A stretch of 64,000 nucleotides of DNA. It comes from Symplocastrum torsivum CPER-KK1. GTDB taxonomy: Bacteria > Cyanobacteriota > Cyanobacteriia > Cyanobacteriales > Coleofasciculaceae. The position numbers and the translations under genes are program-made. The notes below the pieces were generated by a model. The model was not told the origin of the DNA. It saw nothing but the letters and a program-made list of their open reading frames with translations, and did no database searches. Of this stretch, positions 53,646 to 62,959 are shown piece by piece; position 1 is the first letter of the stretch, and every line of letters begins with the position of its first letter. Where the stretch lies: contig JAHHIF010000034.1 of the NCBI GenBank assembly GCA_019358875.1, forward strand, positions 1 through 64,000. The letters run 5' to 3'.

Positions 53646-56600
53646 TTATGTCTCAAAGTCATCTAGAGAGAAGTCCGGCATATCCGGCGGAACAACAACA
53701 CAATCAACCGTCACCTTATGGCTTTCTCGTTGGCTGTAGATATCAACTGCGATCGCCTCAAACCGGATTTCTGTCGTGCCAAATGGGATAAGCAACTGAG
53801 TCATCGCCTCCAGATTTCCTGCACCGTCTGGTAACAAATCCACCAACCAACGGGGGCCATCCAAAAGCGATCGGCTTTGTCGATCTTGCAGCCACAGCTT
53901 GATACACAGCCGCGTCGGATGAGGCGGTAACTTGATACGGATAATTACAGGTTCTCCAGCCGCCAACTCAGTCGAAGGGACGAAGAGGACAGGGGCTGGC
54001 AATGGCGACTCCAACTCCTGCGGGGAAAGCGGTTCCGGTTTCGGTTCAGAACTAACCACCTCTGTCGGATAAGCCATTCCTGAAGCATCATGCTTGACTT
54101 CTGGTTGTTGAGTTAATTCTTCTTCGTCTTCTACAACAATTTCTTGAGCCGTCCAGTCTATTGGCTCAACCTCTACCAAAGGTGGCTCAGCTAATTCCTC
54201 CGCTTCTGAAGCCGTCTCCTCTTCAAAATTTGGTGGTTGTAGTTGGTCTACCTCCGCAGGGACATTCCCAACCTCGTCAGAACCTTCCCACATCGATTCA
54301 TCAAAATCAGCCAGTAGCCCATCAGAATTCGGCTGTTCTGTGACTTCAAGGTTGTCAGCGAGTGGAGTGTCATTTTGTGGTGGTACGTCCTCCTCATCCG
54401 TTGGAGGATGAGACGGCGATAGCTCAAATTTCAGCCATTCCGATAATTCAGCATCGGCTGCCAGAGAATTCAGCCGCAACCAGAAACGGTCTTGTAGGTT
54501 CAAGGCTTGAAAAGCACTATCCACAGTCGTAGAGTCATTGGCAGCAGGTGCCTCAGTGGATTTCTCTAATTCTGGCGCGTCCGACTCACTCTCCTGGGAA
54601 TCAACATCTGGCGTAACAGTAGCTGGCACATCAATTGTCTCTGAGGTATCTAACTGAGAATTTGTCAATGCTGAAGGCTCAAGCGTTTCAGTTACCTCTG
54701 GAGTATCTAGCCCGGAATCTATTACAGAAACGGAGGAATCTGACCAGGCGATCGCATCCCAGGTACTCGCTGAAGAATCTGCCACAACGATATCGTCCTC
54801 AGACGTTCCCTCCTCAAATAGTTGTCCAACGTCCTGGAGTGAAGCAGCTTGCTCCAAAGCCTCAACTGGCTCAGGAACACTTAGGGCAACGGGTGGCACC
54901 TTGGGGAGTTTAGGCAGTTGCAAAAATTTTGAGGCTTTGGGAGTAGGTGCAAATTTCTCAGGTGCAGATTTGTTAAGTTGTGGCGGTAGGGGCTGTCGAG
55001 ATGCTGGCTGCAAGGATATAGGCTGATGGCTTTTAGGAGCATCTACCAAGTCAAGTAATGCCTGATTGAGCGGTGGTGGTGCGGGTTCGGACAACTCTTC
55101 CTGAAGTTCTTCTGCAGCAGCAAGCTTGTTAGAGAGAACTAGCATTTTCGCGACAGGCATTGCCTTACTCGCCGGGATAATTGCTCCGAGTAGCTCATCC
55201 AAATCAGCCGTCACACTAAACGGTTGACTTGCCAAAGCCCTTGAACTTGACCCATAAAGTACAGCTTTTCCTAATATCAGGCGAGTATTGCAGTCTGGCG
55301 GAATCTCTAGAGTATGGCGAAACGCTAACGGTAACTCCTGTTCCGGTAAGGGTTGTTCGACATTGAGCAAAACTTGTAGGGTTTGAGGGTCACGCAATTC
55401 ATAACGCAGGGTGCCATGAAAAATAGAGTTCAAGGGACTCGACTGCTCACCGTTACTGAGCTGATTGACTTCCAACGCATCCACTTGCCCCGTAATCGTC
55501 AAAGGCTCACCCCGTCTCGCCACTAAAGCGTCTTCGTTAAGGGTTAACATTACCCCTTGCTCATTGACAACCTCTTCTGAGAAGTCGGCATCAGGCGTTT
55601 CTGATGTCTCCTGACTAGAAGGCTCAGGTCGGTCAAATTCTTGCAAGACTGGCTCAAGCACCTGCTGGAGAATTTGCTCCAGCATTTGCAGCGACTGGTC
55701 TAAAATCGGGTTTGCCGCCGCTGTCACCTCTGCTGGATTGTTGCTGGCTGCTACTGGGGTTTCTGGATTGTTGTTTCGCTCAACTGGATGAAGGGGAATT
55801 ATTTTGTCTGTTGTGGTGGCTAGCTTAGCCTCATTAAGTTGGGGAGTGGGGACTGAATCGACCTCAGAAATTAGAGAGGTTAAATCCTCCATCAATTGAT
55901 CCATCTCAAGGTCTAGCTGTTCTTCCGTAAATTGTTCCTGATTCGCCCCTAAAGCCTTGGTTTCCTCCATTATCTCATCTTGGTTATTGGAAAGGGCTGA
56001 GGCTACGGGAGTAAGCGGACTAACCTCGGTTTCGATAGGGATAGGTTCAACAACTTGGTCAAAGTCAGAAGTCGTCGTCTGTTGGAGAGTGGGGAAAGCC
56101 TTTTGTGCCAAGATTGAAACGGGGCTAGGCTCTGCTATGTCCTGCTGACTGGCTTCGCTACCGTTTAGACTTGTGATTTCGTTACTCTCCCTTAGCTCCT
56201 GATTCTCTTTCTCCGACAGATGGTTAGAGGGAGAATTGGCAACCAGTTCTGCTTGGGTGATGTCTGTTATTGGTGCTACAGATTCAGGAACTTGTAATAC
56301 TTCGCTGGCTTTGGGTAAGACTTCTAAACGAACCGCTTTCTTCCAGGATTTACCCAGCAAGTCGGACATAATATCACCACAGCAACGTAACTCCCACGAC
56401 CCTGGTTTAAGGTACGTGAAGGGAATTACAACCATTAACCCTTCTGGATTGGTACGACGCGATCGCTTCTGAAACCGTCGCTTGGGTGGGTCTTCTTCGG
56501 TACACTCATGCATCACGCAAATTTCCACATCAGTATTGGTGCAGCTTGAGTGAGCCACTACCCGATACCGACCCGCTTCAATTTTAAATTTTGGCGACTT

Positions 56601-56657
56601 AATGGGACGCCAAGAGCGATCGCCTTCTTTCTGGAGTAGAAATTCCCAATAATCCAT
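53646..56657 (-). CDS. Very acidic 1003-residue cyanobacterial protein
   Basis: Residues 1-115 form a compact domain (DYWEFLLQKEGDRSWRPIKS; WELRCCGDIMSDLLGKSWKK) that looks beta-sheet rich, perhaps Ig-like. Most of 120-900 is Glu/Asp/Pro/Ser-rich and probably disordered, interrupted by an Ig-like block at about 370-490 (LTITGQVDALEV; LRYELRDPQTLQVLL). A last beta domain is at about 915-990 (EPVIIRIKLPPHPTRLCIKL). No signal peptide or membrane segment. Similar large acidic proteins occur in filamentous cyanobacteria; function unknown. Confidence 0.7.
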   Translation of the reverse strand: MDYWEFLLQKEGDRSWRPIKSPKFKIEAGRYRVVAHSSCTNTDVEICVMHECTEEDPPKRRFQKRSRRTNPEGLMVVIPFTYLKPGSWELRCCGDIMSDLLGKSWKKAVRLEVLPKASEVLQVPESVAPITDITQAELVANSPSNHLSEKENQELRESNEITSLNGSEASQQDIAEPSPVSILAQKAFPTLQQTTTSDFDQVVEPIPIETEVSPLTPVASALSNNQDEIMEETKALGANQEQFTEEQLDLEMDQLMEDLTSLISEVDSVPTPQLNEAKLATTTDKIIPLHPVERNNNPETPVAASNNPAEVTAAANPILDQSLQMLEQILQQVLEPVLQEFDRPEPSSQETSETPDADFSEEVVNEQGVMLTLNEDALVARRGEPLTITGQVDALEVNQLSNGEQSSPLNSIFHGTLRYELRDPQTLQVLLNVEQPLPEQELPLAFRHTLEIPPDCNTRLILGKAVLYGSSSRALASQPFSVTADLDELLGAIIPASKAMPVAKMLVLSNKLAAAEELQEELSEPAPPPLNQALLDLVDAPKSHQPISLQPASRQPLPPQLNKSAPEKFAPTPKASKFLQLPKLPKVPPVALSVPEPVEALEQAASLQDVGQLFEEGTSEDDIVVADSSASTWDAIAWSDSSVSVIDSGLDTPEVTETLEPSALTNSQLDTSETIDVPATVTPDVDSQESESDAPELEKSTEAPAANDSTTVDSAFQALNLQDRFWLRLNSLAADAELSEWLKFELSPSHPPTDEEDVPPQNDTPLADNLEVTEQPNSDGLLADFDESMWEGSDEVGNVPAEVDQLQPPNFEEETASEAEELAEPPLVEVEPIDWTAQEIVVEDEEELTQQPEVKHDASGMAYPTEVVSSEPKPEPLSPQELESPLPAPVLFVPSTELAAGEPVIIRIKLPPHPTRLCIKLWLQDRQSRSLLDGPRWLVDLLPDGAGNLEAMTQLLIPFGTTEIRFEAIAVDIYSQRESHKVTVDCVVVPPDMPDFSLDDFET

Positions 56658-56855
56658 AGTTGTTAGTGGTTCTTCTCGTAGCCATTAGTTTAGACGTTGG
56701 AAGGTGCTGCCGCCCTTGAACCTAATATCATCTAACGTCCTTTATGAAAATAGGCAAGGGCGGAAGATTTTCATCTTCGATGGCGGCAATTTTCCCATAC
56801 GCCTGTAATTTAATTTCTTAAGTTTAATGTCTACCAGAAGATCGTTGACTAACAA

Positions 56856-58148
56856 CTAATCAGCTTGTTGAATGTGAGCAATCTTGCGGCGTAAATCCTC
56901 GGCTTTTTCCAGCAAGTCAGCTTGTGCGATCGCTTCCTGTTCCTTAGACTTCAGCCACTTCAAATTCACTGTTTGTTGCTCTGCTTCAGCATCACCCAAA
57001 ACCAAGCAAGCGACTGCACCACTGCGATCGGCTCGTTTAAACTGCTTACCAAAGGCACTCCCACTCAAGTCCAGTTCTACAGCAAACCCAGCCTGACGAA
57101 GCTTTTGCGCCAGTTTCAGCGCTTGTGATTCTGCCGCTTCGCCTTTCGAGACGACATAAAAATCGAGGGCTTGGCGCGACGGTTGCGAGAGTTGTTGCAA
57201 CAATAGTATCAAACGCTCTAGACCAATCGCCCAACCGACAGCAGGTGTTTTTGCTCCACCCAATTCCTCTACCAATCCATCGTAGCGACCGCCACCACAA
57301 ACTGTTGCCTGCGCTCCCAAGTCATCAGACTGGATTTCAAAGGCGGTGTGGGTGTAGTAGTCTAAACCTCGTACTAAGCGAGGGTTGAGCTTATAACTAA
57401 TTCCTAAATCACTCAGTAACTGCTTTACCTGCTCAAAGTGACGCTTAGAATCTGAGCCAAGGTAGTCCAAAATACTTGGAGCATTAGCTGCAATTTCTTG
57501 AGTACGTTTATCCTTGCTGTCTAATATCCGCATCGGATTACGAGTTAGACGCTCCTGAGAGTCTTTATCTAACTCATCCTTGTAAGGTGTTAGATAGTTG
57601 ACTAGCGCTTCTCGATACTGCTGTCGGTCTTCTGGATTTCCAACGGAGTTGAGGTCTAAATTCAAGTTAGAAAGTCCCAACGTTTTCAGGATATCAGTGG
57701 CGATCGCAATCACTTCAGCATCTGCCCGTGGGTCAGCACTACCAATTACCTCTACCCCTAGTTGGTGAAATTGCCGCTGACGACCCGCTTGAGGTCTTTC
57801 GTAACGAAACATCGGACCTGTGTACCAAAGGCGTTGTACACCTCCGGCTGCATAAAGACTATTTTCGATAAAGGCTCGGACTACTCCGGCTGTCCCTTCT
57901 GGTCTTAGTGTCACAGAACGGGGTGGGGTAGCGCGGTCATTGAAGGTGTACATTTCCTTCCCAACCACGTCTGTCGCTTCCCCAATCCCCCGTTCAAATA
58001 ACTCTGTTCGCTCAAAAATCGGGGGACGAATTTCCTGATAAGCCGCCCTCGTGAGAATCTGCCGTGCGATCGCTTCGACGTGCTGCCAATACCCAACTTC
58101 GTTTGGCAGTATGTCTCGTGTTCCTGGTAAAGCCTGAATCGAACCCAT
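56856..58148 (-). CDS. hisS: Histidyl-tRNA synthetase
   Basis: Charges tRNA-His. The 430-residue class II synthetase shows ALPGTRDILPNE, RPPIFERTELFERGIGEATD (motif 1 region), VTLRPEGTAGVVRAFIE, PMFRYERPQAGRQRQFHQLG (motif 2), the histidine-specific GLDYYTHTAFEI, VCGGGRYDGLVEELGG and AVGWAIGLERL (motif 3), then the anticodon-binding domain. Normal length. It is 26 bp downstream of a small hypothetical gene on the same strand. Confidence 0.97.
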   Translation of the reverse strand: MGSIQALPGTRDILPNEVGYWQHVEAIARQILTRAAYQEIRPPIFERTELFERGIGEATDVVGKEMYTFNDRATPPRSVTLRPEGTAGVVRAFIENSLYAAGGVQRLWYTGPMFRYERPQAGRQRQFHQLGVEVIGSADPRADAEVIAIATDILKTLGLSNLNLDLNSVGNPEDRQQYREALVNYLTPYKDELDKDSQERLTRNPMRILDSKDKRTQEIAANAPSILDYLGSDSKRHFEQVKQLLSDLGISYKLNPRLVRGLDYYTHTAFEIQSDDLGAQATVCGGGRYDGLVEELGGAKTPAVGWAIGLERLILLLQQLSQPSRQALDFYVVSKGEAAESQALKLAQKLRQAGFAVELDLSGSAFGKQFKRADRSGAVACLVLGDAEAEQQTVNLKWLKSKEQEAIAQADLLEKAEDLRRKIAHIQQAD

Positions 58149-58173
58149 TAAATTTTCGCTTCCAATCTACATC

Positions 58174-58494
58174 TCACGGCACGACTTCAGTCGTTACGTC
58201 TTCCCAAGCACCATAGCGATTTTGATAATACGCCAAAATTTGGTTCACCCGTTCTTGATTCTCTAAATCAACAGCCTCGGTGTACTGAATCAACAAGCCA
58301 CCAATCTGACTGTCTTTGTAGTCAAACTGCTGTGATGTCTGAGGAATCAACTCGGCTTCCACCCCTGTGACTTGCCGTAAATGAGCCGCCACCTCCCGAT
58401 ATATTGCCAAGGGTAACCCAGGACAACGGATTTGCGATCGCCTTTGAAGCTGCTCATTAGGCGATCGCGGCTGTTCGTTCACTCCCTGCTGCAC
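58174..58494 (-). CDS. Conserved cyanobacterial hypothetical protein
   Basis: A 106-residue protein. After a polar start it reads CPGLPLAIYREVAAHLRQVTG and DYKDSQIGGLLIQYTEAVD, a beta-alpha arrangement found in many cyanobacterial genomes and often next to hisS. No catalytic motif is evident. It is immediately upstream of hisS (25 bp) and likely co-transcribed with it. Confidence 0.7.
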   Translation of the reverse strand: MQQGVNEQPRSPNEQLQRRSQIRCPGLPLAIYREVAAHLRQVTGVEAELIPQTSQQFDYKDSQIGGLLIQYTEAVDLENQERVNQILAYYQNRYGAWEDVTTEVVP

Positions 58495-58543
58495 GCTCTA
58501 AACTCCTACATCCAAGCTTTACAGGTAGTACTCACACTTGAGA

Positions 58544-59485
58544 CTAAACATTCGGTCGAACAACTGGCGGGGGTGGAGGTAAAGCGGCACTCGGTGACCC
58601 TGCTCCTTCAGCAGCCTCTACTGGGGCTTCTCCAACTGCTCTGCCAACCTCAATACCGTATTGCTCCAAAATCACCACCGGAGTAGGACCACGATTCAGT
58701 TCAATCCGCTTGACTAACACCTGTCCATTGGCTAACCGCTGTCCTGCTTGCACGTAACGGCTAGTTGGCTCATTCGGTACTTGCACAATGGCATTAGTCC
58801 GACCTCCAGCTTGAACAACTCCTGTTACTGCAATCGCCCGTGCAATTTCTGGTTCTGGTAACGGCGGCAATTCTGGTACTAATCCTGGCAGAGTTGGAGG
58901 TGGGGGAGGCAAAATAGGATTGCCATTTGCATTATTAGGACGACCTGGCGTAGCGGTAGGACGGCTAGTTGCTGGAGTTCTTGGTGCCGGTCGAGTCGTG
59001 CGAGGGACAACATTTCCTCTGGATGCAGTTGTTCCCCCTCTAGCTGTTCCCCCTCCAGATGTTCTTGGTTGATTCGTCCCGGTATTTCCACCACCACCGG
59101 GGCGTGGAAGTTGGGGAAGTACAGGCACGGGTCTAGCGGTAGAGCCACCCCGACCCTGACCAGTTTGCGTTACTTCTACTTGCGGTTGCACTGGAACTAC
59201 CGCAAATGGATCAGTCCGCCCTTTAGGAATCTGACCAATTCGTACTTCTGCTGGTAGAGATGGAACTAAGCCTGTCACGGCTGGCGCACTTCCCGGTTGC
59301 CTGGGTGCTACAGGATTAGCAAATGGTGTTGCGGCAGGTGAGGGTGAGGGTTGAGCAGTACGTTGGCGGCGAACAGGCGATGGGCTAGGTGTGATCTCAC
59401 TAACATCCTCACCTTCGTTCCCTGCTGGGCAGCCCCCGATGAATAGAGCCACACCCACTAACACAAATAATGAAGCTTTACGCAT
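58544..59485 (-). CDS. Proline/glycine-rich putative lipoprotein
   Basis: A 313-residue protein with a lipobox (GVALFIGGC, Cys at 19), so it is likely lipidated. Most of it is Pro/Thr/Gly/Arg-rich and disordered. A small folded C-terminal block, AIAVTGVVQAGGRTNAIVQV and RYVQAGQRLANGQVLVKRIE, resembles the beta domain of pilus-assembly lipoproteins of the PilP kind. The link to pili is an inference from this resemblance only. It lies 49 bp upstream of the hypothetical gene before hisS. Confidence 0.65.
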   Translation of the reverse strand: MRKASLFVLVGVALFIGGCPAGNEGEDVSEITPSPSPVRRQRTAQPSPSPAATPFANPVAPRQPGSAPAVTGLVPSLPAEVRIGQIPKGRTDPFAVVPVQPQVEVTQTGQGRGGSTARPVPVLPQLPRPGGGGNTGTNQPRTSGGGTARGGTTASRGNVVPRTTRPAPRTPATSRPTATPGRPNNANGNPILPPPPPTLPGLVPELPPLPEPEIARAIAVTGVVQAGGRTNAIVQVPNEPTSRYVQAGQRLANGQVLVKRIELNRGPTPVVILEQYGIEVGRAVGEAPVEAAEGAGSPSAALPPPPPVVRPNV

Positions 59486-59834
59486 TAATCCCTCCCCCCA
59501 ACCTTTATTACCAAGGCTGTCGAAATTACCCTATCAGAAATCGATCAATCAGCAGATATGTCAATAATCTATTATAGCTTTGTCGTGTTTAAGGAATAGT
59601 TGCTTTACTCTTATTCCTTTTCCTTACCGTTTAAGTGTCAAGAGCGAAATGCTAAGTTGAATGCCTATTAGCTTGGTAAAAGCTGTGCTAAATAACTCCA
59701 ACTAATCAACTATCAAAATGTAGGGTTTTTGTGCGATCGCTTATGTGAGTTAGCACTTACCAAACCTGGTGATACGGTGACTGGCTGTACCCTAGTGGCT
59801 AGAATCCAAGGATGAGTTGCACCGTCTTTCAATT
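59486..59834. other. Intergenic region upstream of the lipoprotein
   Basis: 349 bp with no gene. It separates the sigma factor stop from the lipoprotein start (both minus strand) and should contain the lipoprotein promoter. I see no clear terminator or repeat. Confidence 0.35.
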
Positions 59835-60611
59835 TTAACGTTCGCTTCCAACCATTAACTTTTTCAGTGAATCCAGTCCTTTTTTAACGCGACGGGAAAC
59901 CGTTACAACACTGATGTCCAATCGTTCAGCCACTTCTTTTTGAGTTAGGTCGTGTAAAAACACGAATTCTAAAACATCACGGGTACGCTGTTCCAAGTGG
60001 GCTAAAGCCTGTTGTAGACGAATTTGGTCTTCTTGCGCTAACTGGAAACTCCGATAGCGAGGATCGGGGACAAGTTCGCCTAAGCTAGTGGAGCCTTCGT
60101 CTGCATCCCCAATCGGTGTATCTAAACTTAGAGGTTCCCTGTTTTGATGAGCTAGCTTGATTTCTTGCCATTCCGCCAGAGAGATATCTAAAGCTGCTGC
60201 TATTTCAGAATCTGTTGGTTGTCGATTAAACTTACCCCGTAGGTTTTGGGTAACTTCCACAGACTGCTGTCGTAGTGCTAGCCAACGTCGCGGGATACGA
60301 ACTGAACAACCGCGATCGCGTAAGTAGTGCTGAATCTCGCCACGAATGTAAGGAATGGCGAACGAACTAAAAGCGCTTCCCTTGGTTATGTCAAATCGCT
60401 CAACGGCGCGAATTAGACCAATACAGCCAACTTGAAGTAAATCTTCATAGCTCTCACTACACTGATTAACCCAGTGGTGAGCCTCTTTCCTAACCAGTCC
60501 GAAGTTGAGATGAACTAGTTGATTGCGGATCTTAGCACAATTGCCTAATTGGTACTCTCGCAACAACCGTAGACTTTCGTGCTTCAGTTCATGGGTGACA
60601 GGAGTGGACAT
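59835..60611 (-). CDS. sigF: RNA polymerase sigma factor, group 3 (SigF type)
   Basis: An alternative sigma factor of 258 residues from ATG 60611 (an ATG 8 codons upstream is open). Region 2 shows DLLQVGCIGLIRAVERFD and KGSAFSSFAIPYIRGEIQHY; region 3 has RIPRRWLALRQQSVEV; region 4 has the helix-turn-helix LTQKEVAERLDISVVTVSRR. Group 3 SigF in cyanobacteria controls type IV pili, motility and stress genes. No anti-sigma gene is adjacent. Confidence 0.92.
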   Translation of the reverse strand: MSTPVTHELKHESLRLLREYQLGNCAKIRNQLVHLNFGLVRKEAHHWVNQCSESYEDLLQVGCIGLIRAVERFDITKGSAFSSFAIPYIRGEIQHYLRDRGCSVRIPRRWLALRQQSVEVTQNLRGKFNRQPTDSEIAAALDISLAEWQEIKLAHQNREPLSLDTPIGDADEGSTSLGELVPDPRYRSFQLAQEDQIRLQQALAHLEQRTRDVLEFVFLHDLTQKEVAERLDISVVTVSRRVKKGLDSLKKLMVGSER

Positions 60612-61195
60612 AGCATTAATTGGGTGGTAGAGCACAGTCTGATCAAAGACTCTTTTTCTAGTAGGAGTCCTCTTTAAAGGTAGTCGCTGTGATTTGGAAC
60701 ACAGCCATTAGCTATTTTGCACCCATGAAATGACGGACTTAAGCCGGGAAAAGATTGACGGCTTTTTAAAGTCTTCAATCCTATAACTAGTAGAGATGCT
60801 GTTTGACTAATCTTAACATTCAATCAAGATTTATTAAAACCGCAATTTCACTGACTTGAGTCCTAATAAAAACGGTATTTTTACTGAAACAGTCTTATCG
60901 CTCCCCAACGCTTACTGGTGGTTCTTACAGCGATAGAAGAACAAGCTAATTACCATATAGCGGTTAACCGAGATTGTCAATAGCCATAGATTATAAAGTG
61001 GTTGAAACCACCAAAAGAGTGATTGTCGGTCTTTTGTGACCTCTAGGAGTGAGATTATTTGAAGCACCGAGCCTTCTTGCAAAACTGTTGAGTTGAGGTA
61101 CGAAAACTACATGAAATAAGGCTCAATTTATTCTCTCTACAGAGTGATTAGCAAGCGTTACCTTAACTAAGTTTCCTATTGAAGGTCTGTGCAAT
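60612..61195. other. Intergenic region, psbO/sigF
   Basis: 584 bp with no gene between psbO and sigF, both on the minus strand. It should contain the sigF promoter. Small perfect palindromes CGGTTAACCG (about 60962-60971) and GTGGTT-GA-AACCAC (about 61000-61013) are seen about 350-400 bp before the sigF start. Confidence 0.4.
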
Positions 61196-61215
61196 AAAAA
61201 AGGGGCATTTGCCCC
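61196..61215 (-). terminator. psbO terminator
   Basis: GGGGCA (61202-61207) and TGCCCC (61210-61215) form a 6-bp GC-rich stem with a 2-nt loop. On the minus strand TTTTTTATT follows at once. It is 69 bp past the psbO stop. Confidence 0.85.
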
Positions 61216-61283
61216 AGTTTGACTATTTTTTTAAGCAGCCAGTCAGCGCGTTACTCACCAAGGGAGTTAAACAGCGCTAAACT

Positions 61284-62120
61284 CTACACTTGTTCGGGTT
61301 CAATTCGACCATAAAAGATACCTCGAATTAGTACTTCTTTTGGCTCAGCCGCACCTAAGTCAGTATCTGAGGGCTGTTCGCTCTCAAACGTACCAGCAAT
61401 TTCTCCAGTACGGCTATCGACCTTGGCGACTTGCAGGGAGATAGAACCAGGGATAGTTTCCACCCGCTTAACATTGGCACGAGTTAAGTCTTCCCGGTCA
61501 GCTTGAGAGGGAAGGGCGATCGCATTGTCGTATCCAGATGCCACACCACGACCCTTCGGATCGAGGAAAACAGCGCCCCGGTAAGAGGGGACTTGAAACT
61601 CGCCTTCAAAGTCTGTAGAGGTGTTGATGCTGTCTAGACCCGATTGAGTCTTGGCAACTAGGTTTTTAATCGTGAACAGGAATGGTACTCGTTCACCACC
61701 CGGCAACTGTACTGTAATCGGTTGAAAGTCTAAACCATCTTTTTCAATAAAGGTTAGGCTTCCATCTCCACCAACTTTTAAGTCTCCTCGAACTTGGTCA
61801 AGGCTAGACGTGTACCGTGTCAACAACTTGCCTGGAATAAATTCTGCCACTTGCCGCTTATTGGCAGGCTCTTCCTTGACAAAGAAGGTCGTTGGCTGTA
61901 GACACACATCCAGCAGTACATAGGACTGTCCGGAATCTAAGGGAATAGAACCGCGAGTGGTTTCTGCCAGTTGTGGACAGTTATTCGCAAGTCCAGTATT
62001 TCTAATCTGGTCATAGGTTAATTTCTCAGTGCTGGTCGCATTAGCTGAACCATCACTACAAGCTGTTAGCACTCCTAAGCACAAAGCCAGGAAGGCAACA
62101 ATGAAAGCGCGATACCTCAT
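61284..62120 (-). CDS. psbO: Photosystem II manganese-stabilizing protein
   Basis: Extrinsic lumenal subunit that stabilises the Mn4CaO5 cluster of photosystem II. From ATG 62120 (GAGG 7 nt upstream; an in-frame TTG four codons earlier is unlikely) the product has 278 residues. LTYDQIRNTGLANNCPQL, GQSYVLLDVCLQPTTFFVKE (the two disulphide Cys), FLFTIKNLVAKTQ and GIFYGRIEP are PsbO signatures. The signal peptide ends in LTAC, a lipobox-like sequence, so the mature protein may start with a lipidated Cys, unlike the classic Ala-x-Ala processed form. Terminator follows. Confidence 0.96.
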   Translation of the reverse strand: MRYRAFIVAFLALCLGVLTACSDGSANATSTEKLTYDQIRNTGLANNCPQLAETTRGSIPLDSGQSYVLLDVCLQPTTFFVKEEPANKRQVAEFIPGKLLTRYTSSLDQVRGDLKVGGDGSLTFIEKDGLDFQPITVQLPGGERVPFLFTIKNLVAKTQSGLDSINTSTDFEGEFQVPSYRGAVFLDPKGRGVASGYDNAIALPSQADREDLTRANVKRVETIPGSISLQVAKVDSRTGEIAGTFESEQPSDTDLGAAEPKEVLIRGIFYGRIEPEQV

Positions 62121-62483
62121 GGTCAACCTCAATCGTCAATCTCTAGATCTGAAAATTTCTGTTAGGGTTTTGCTATGAATTGGGTTCCAATGAATCGGAG
62201 TGAAACAACTGCTGTCCTCAAGACGCCGACAAGAGATGCCCACAATTCACTTTCTACCCATGCTATATTTTGGGGCACACGAATACTTTCGGTTAGCGCA
62301 TACGTTCAGTTGAACTGCTGCGATAATTGAGCAACGTTCTTAGAATGGCACCGAATGCGTGAGCCTCTGTTCTTCTAAGAAAGCATTGTACACGGGAAGG
62401 GTCGCCTTTACTCGCTTGACTTAGCTCTCCCAAAGCCTCAGCTAACTTTATAAGTCAATCTTAATTTCTGTGAAATTGATCGC
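62121..62483. other. psbO upstream region
   Basis: 363 bp between divergent genes, no ORF supported. It must include the strong psbO promoter. A short dyad CAGTT-G-AACTG is at about 62308-62318. No consensus promoter could be fixed by eye. Confidence 0.4.
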
Positions 62484-62822
62484 ATGAACGGTGACAAAGA
62501 TTTGGAGTCGCGGCAATTACAGGTCAAACTGCAAGCCATTACTGCCGATATTCGGACTTTAGCCGATAGCCATCAGGGTAACACTCTAGCGTTGCTATCT
62601 TTACTTCGGGCTTTGGAGCATTCACATCGGGAGATTCGAGAAAACCTGTTTCAAGCCTCGCTGCCAGATAATCGACAGGCGCTTTATTCCCTCTTAAGAG
62701 ATATTGAGGAAACGGGAGGCTGGCCGTACATCGATCGAATGAAGCTGCAATTGCTCTTGTGCAATCTTCTTTTGGAAGCAGAGCCAGAAGTGTTGACGAC
62801 TGACGTGAGCAAAGAGGGATGA
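62484..62822 (+). CDS. Conserved cyanobacterial hypothetical protein
   Basis: A 112-residue helical, Leu-rich protein (LQAITADIRTLADSHQGNTL; ALLSLLRALEHSHREIRENL; GGWPYIDRMKLQLLLCNLL). It has no membrane segment or known motif. Related short proteins appear in many cyanobacteria without assigned function. It lies 137 bp before the phosphohexomutase gene on the same strand; a shared transcript is possible. Confidence 0.68.
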   Translation: MNGDKDLESRQLQVKLQAITADIRTLADSHQGNTLALLSLLRALEHSHREIRENLFQASLPDNRQALYSLLRDIEETGGWPYIDRMKLQLLLCNLLLEAEPEVLTTDVSKEG

Positions 62823-62959
62823 GCTTCTTGAGCAGGGGAGACTCTTAGGGAACTCTATAAATAATCAGTAACGTCAGTTAGCACGAGCAAGACAGTGGGC
62901 ATCACAAGTGCTAAGATGCTGCCGTTGGTCTTGAAAGTTTAGAAAAACAGTACCTTTTT

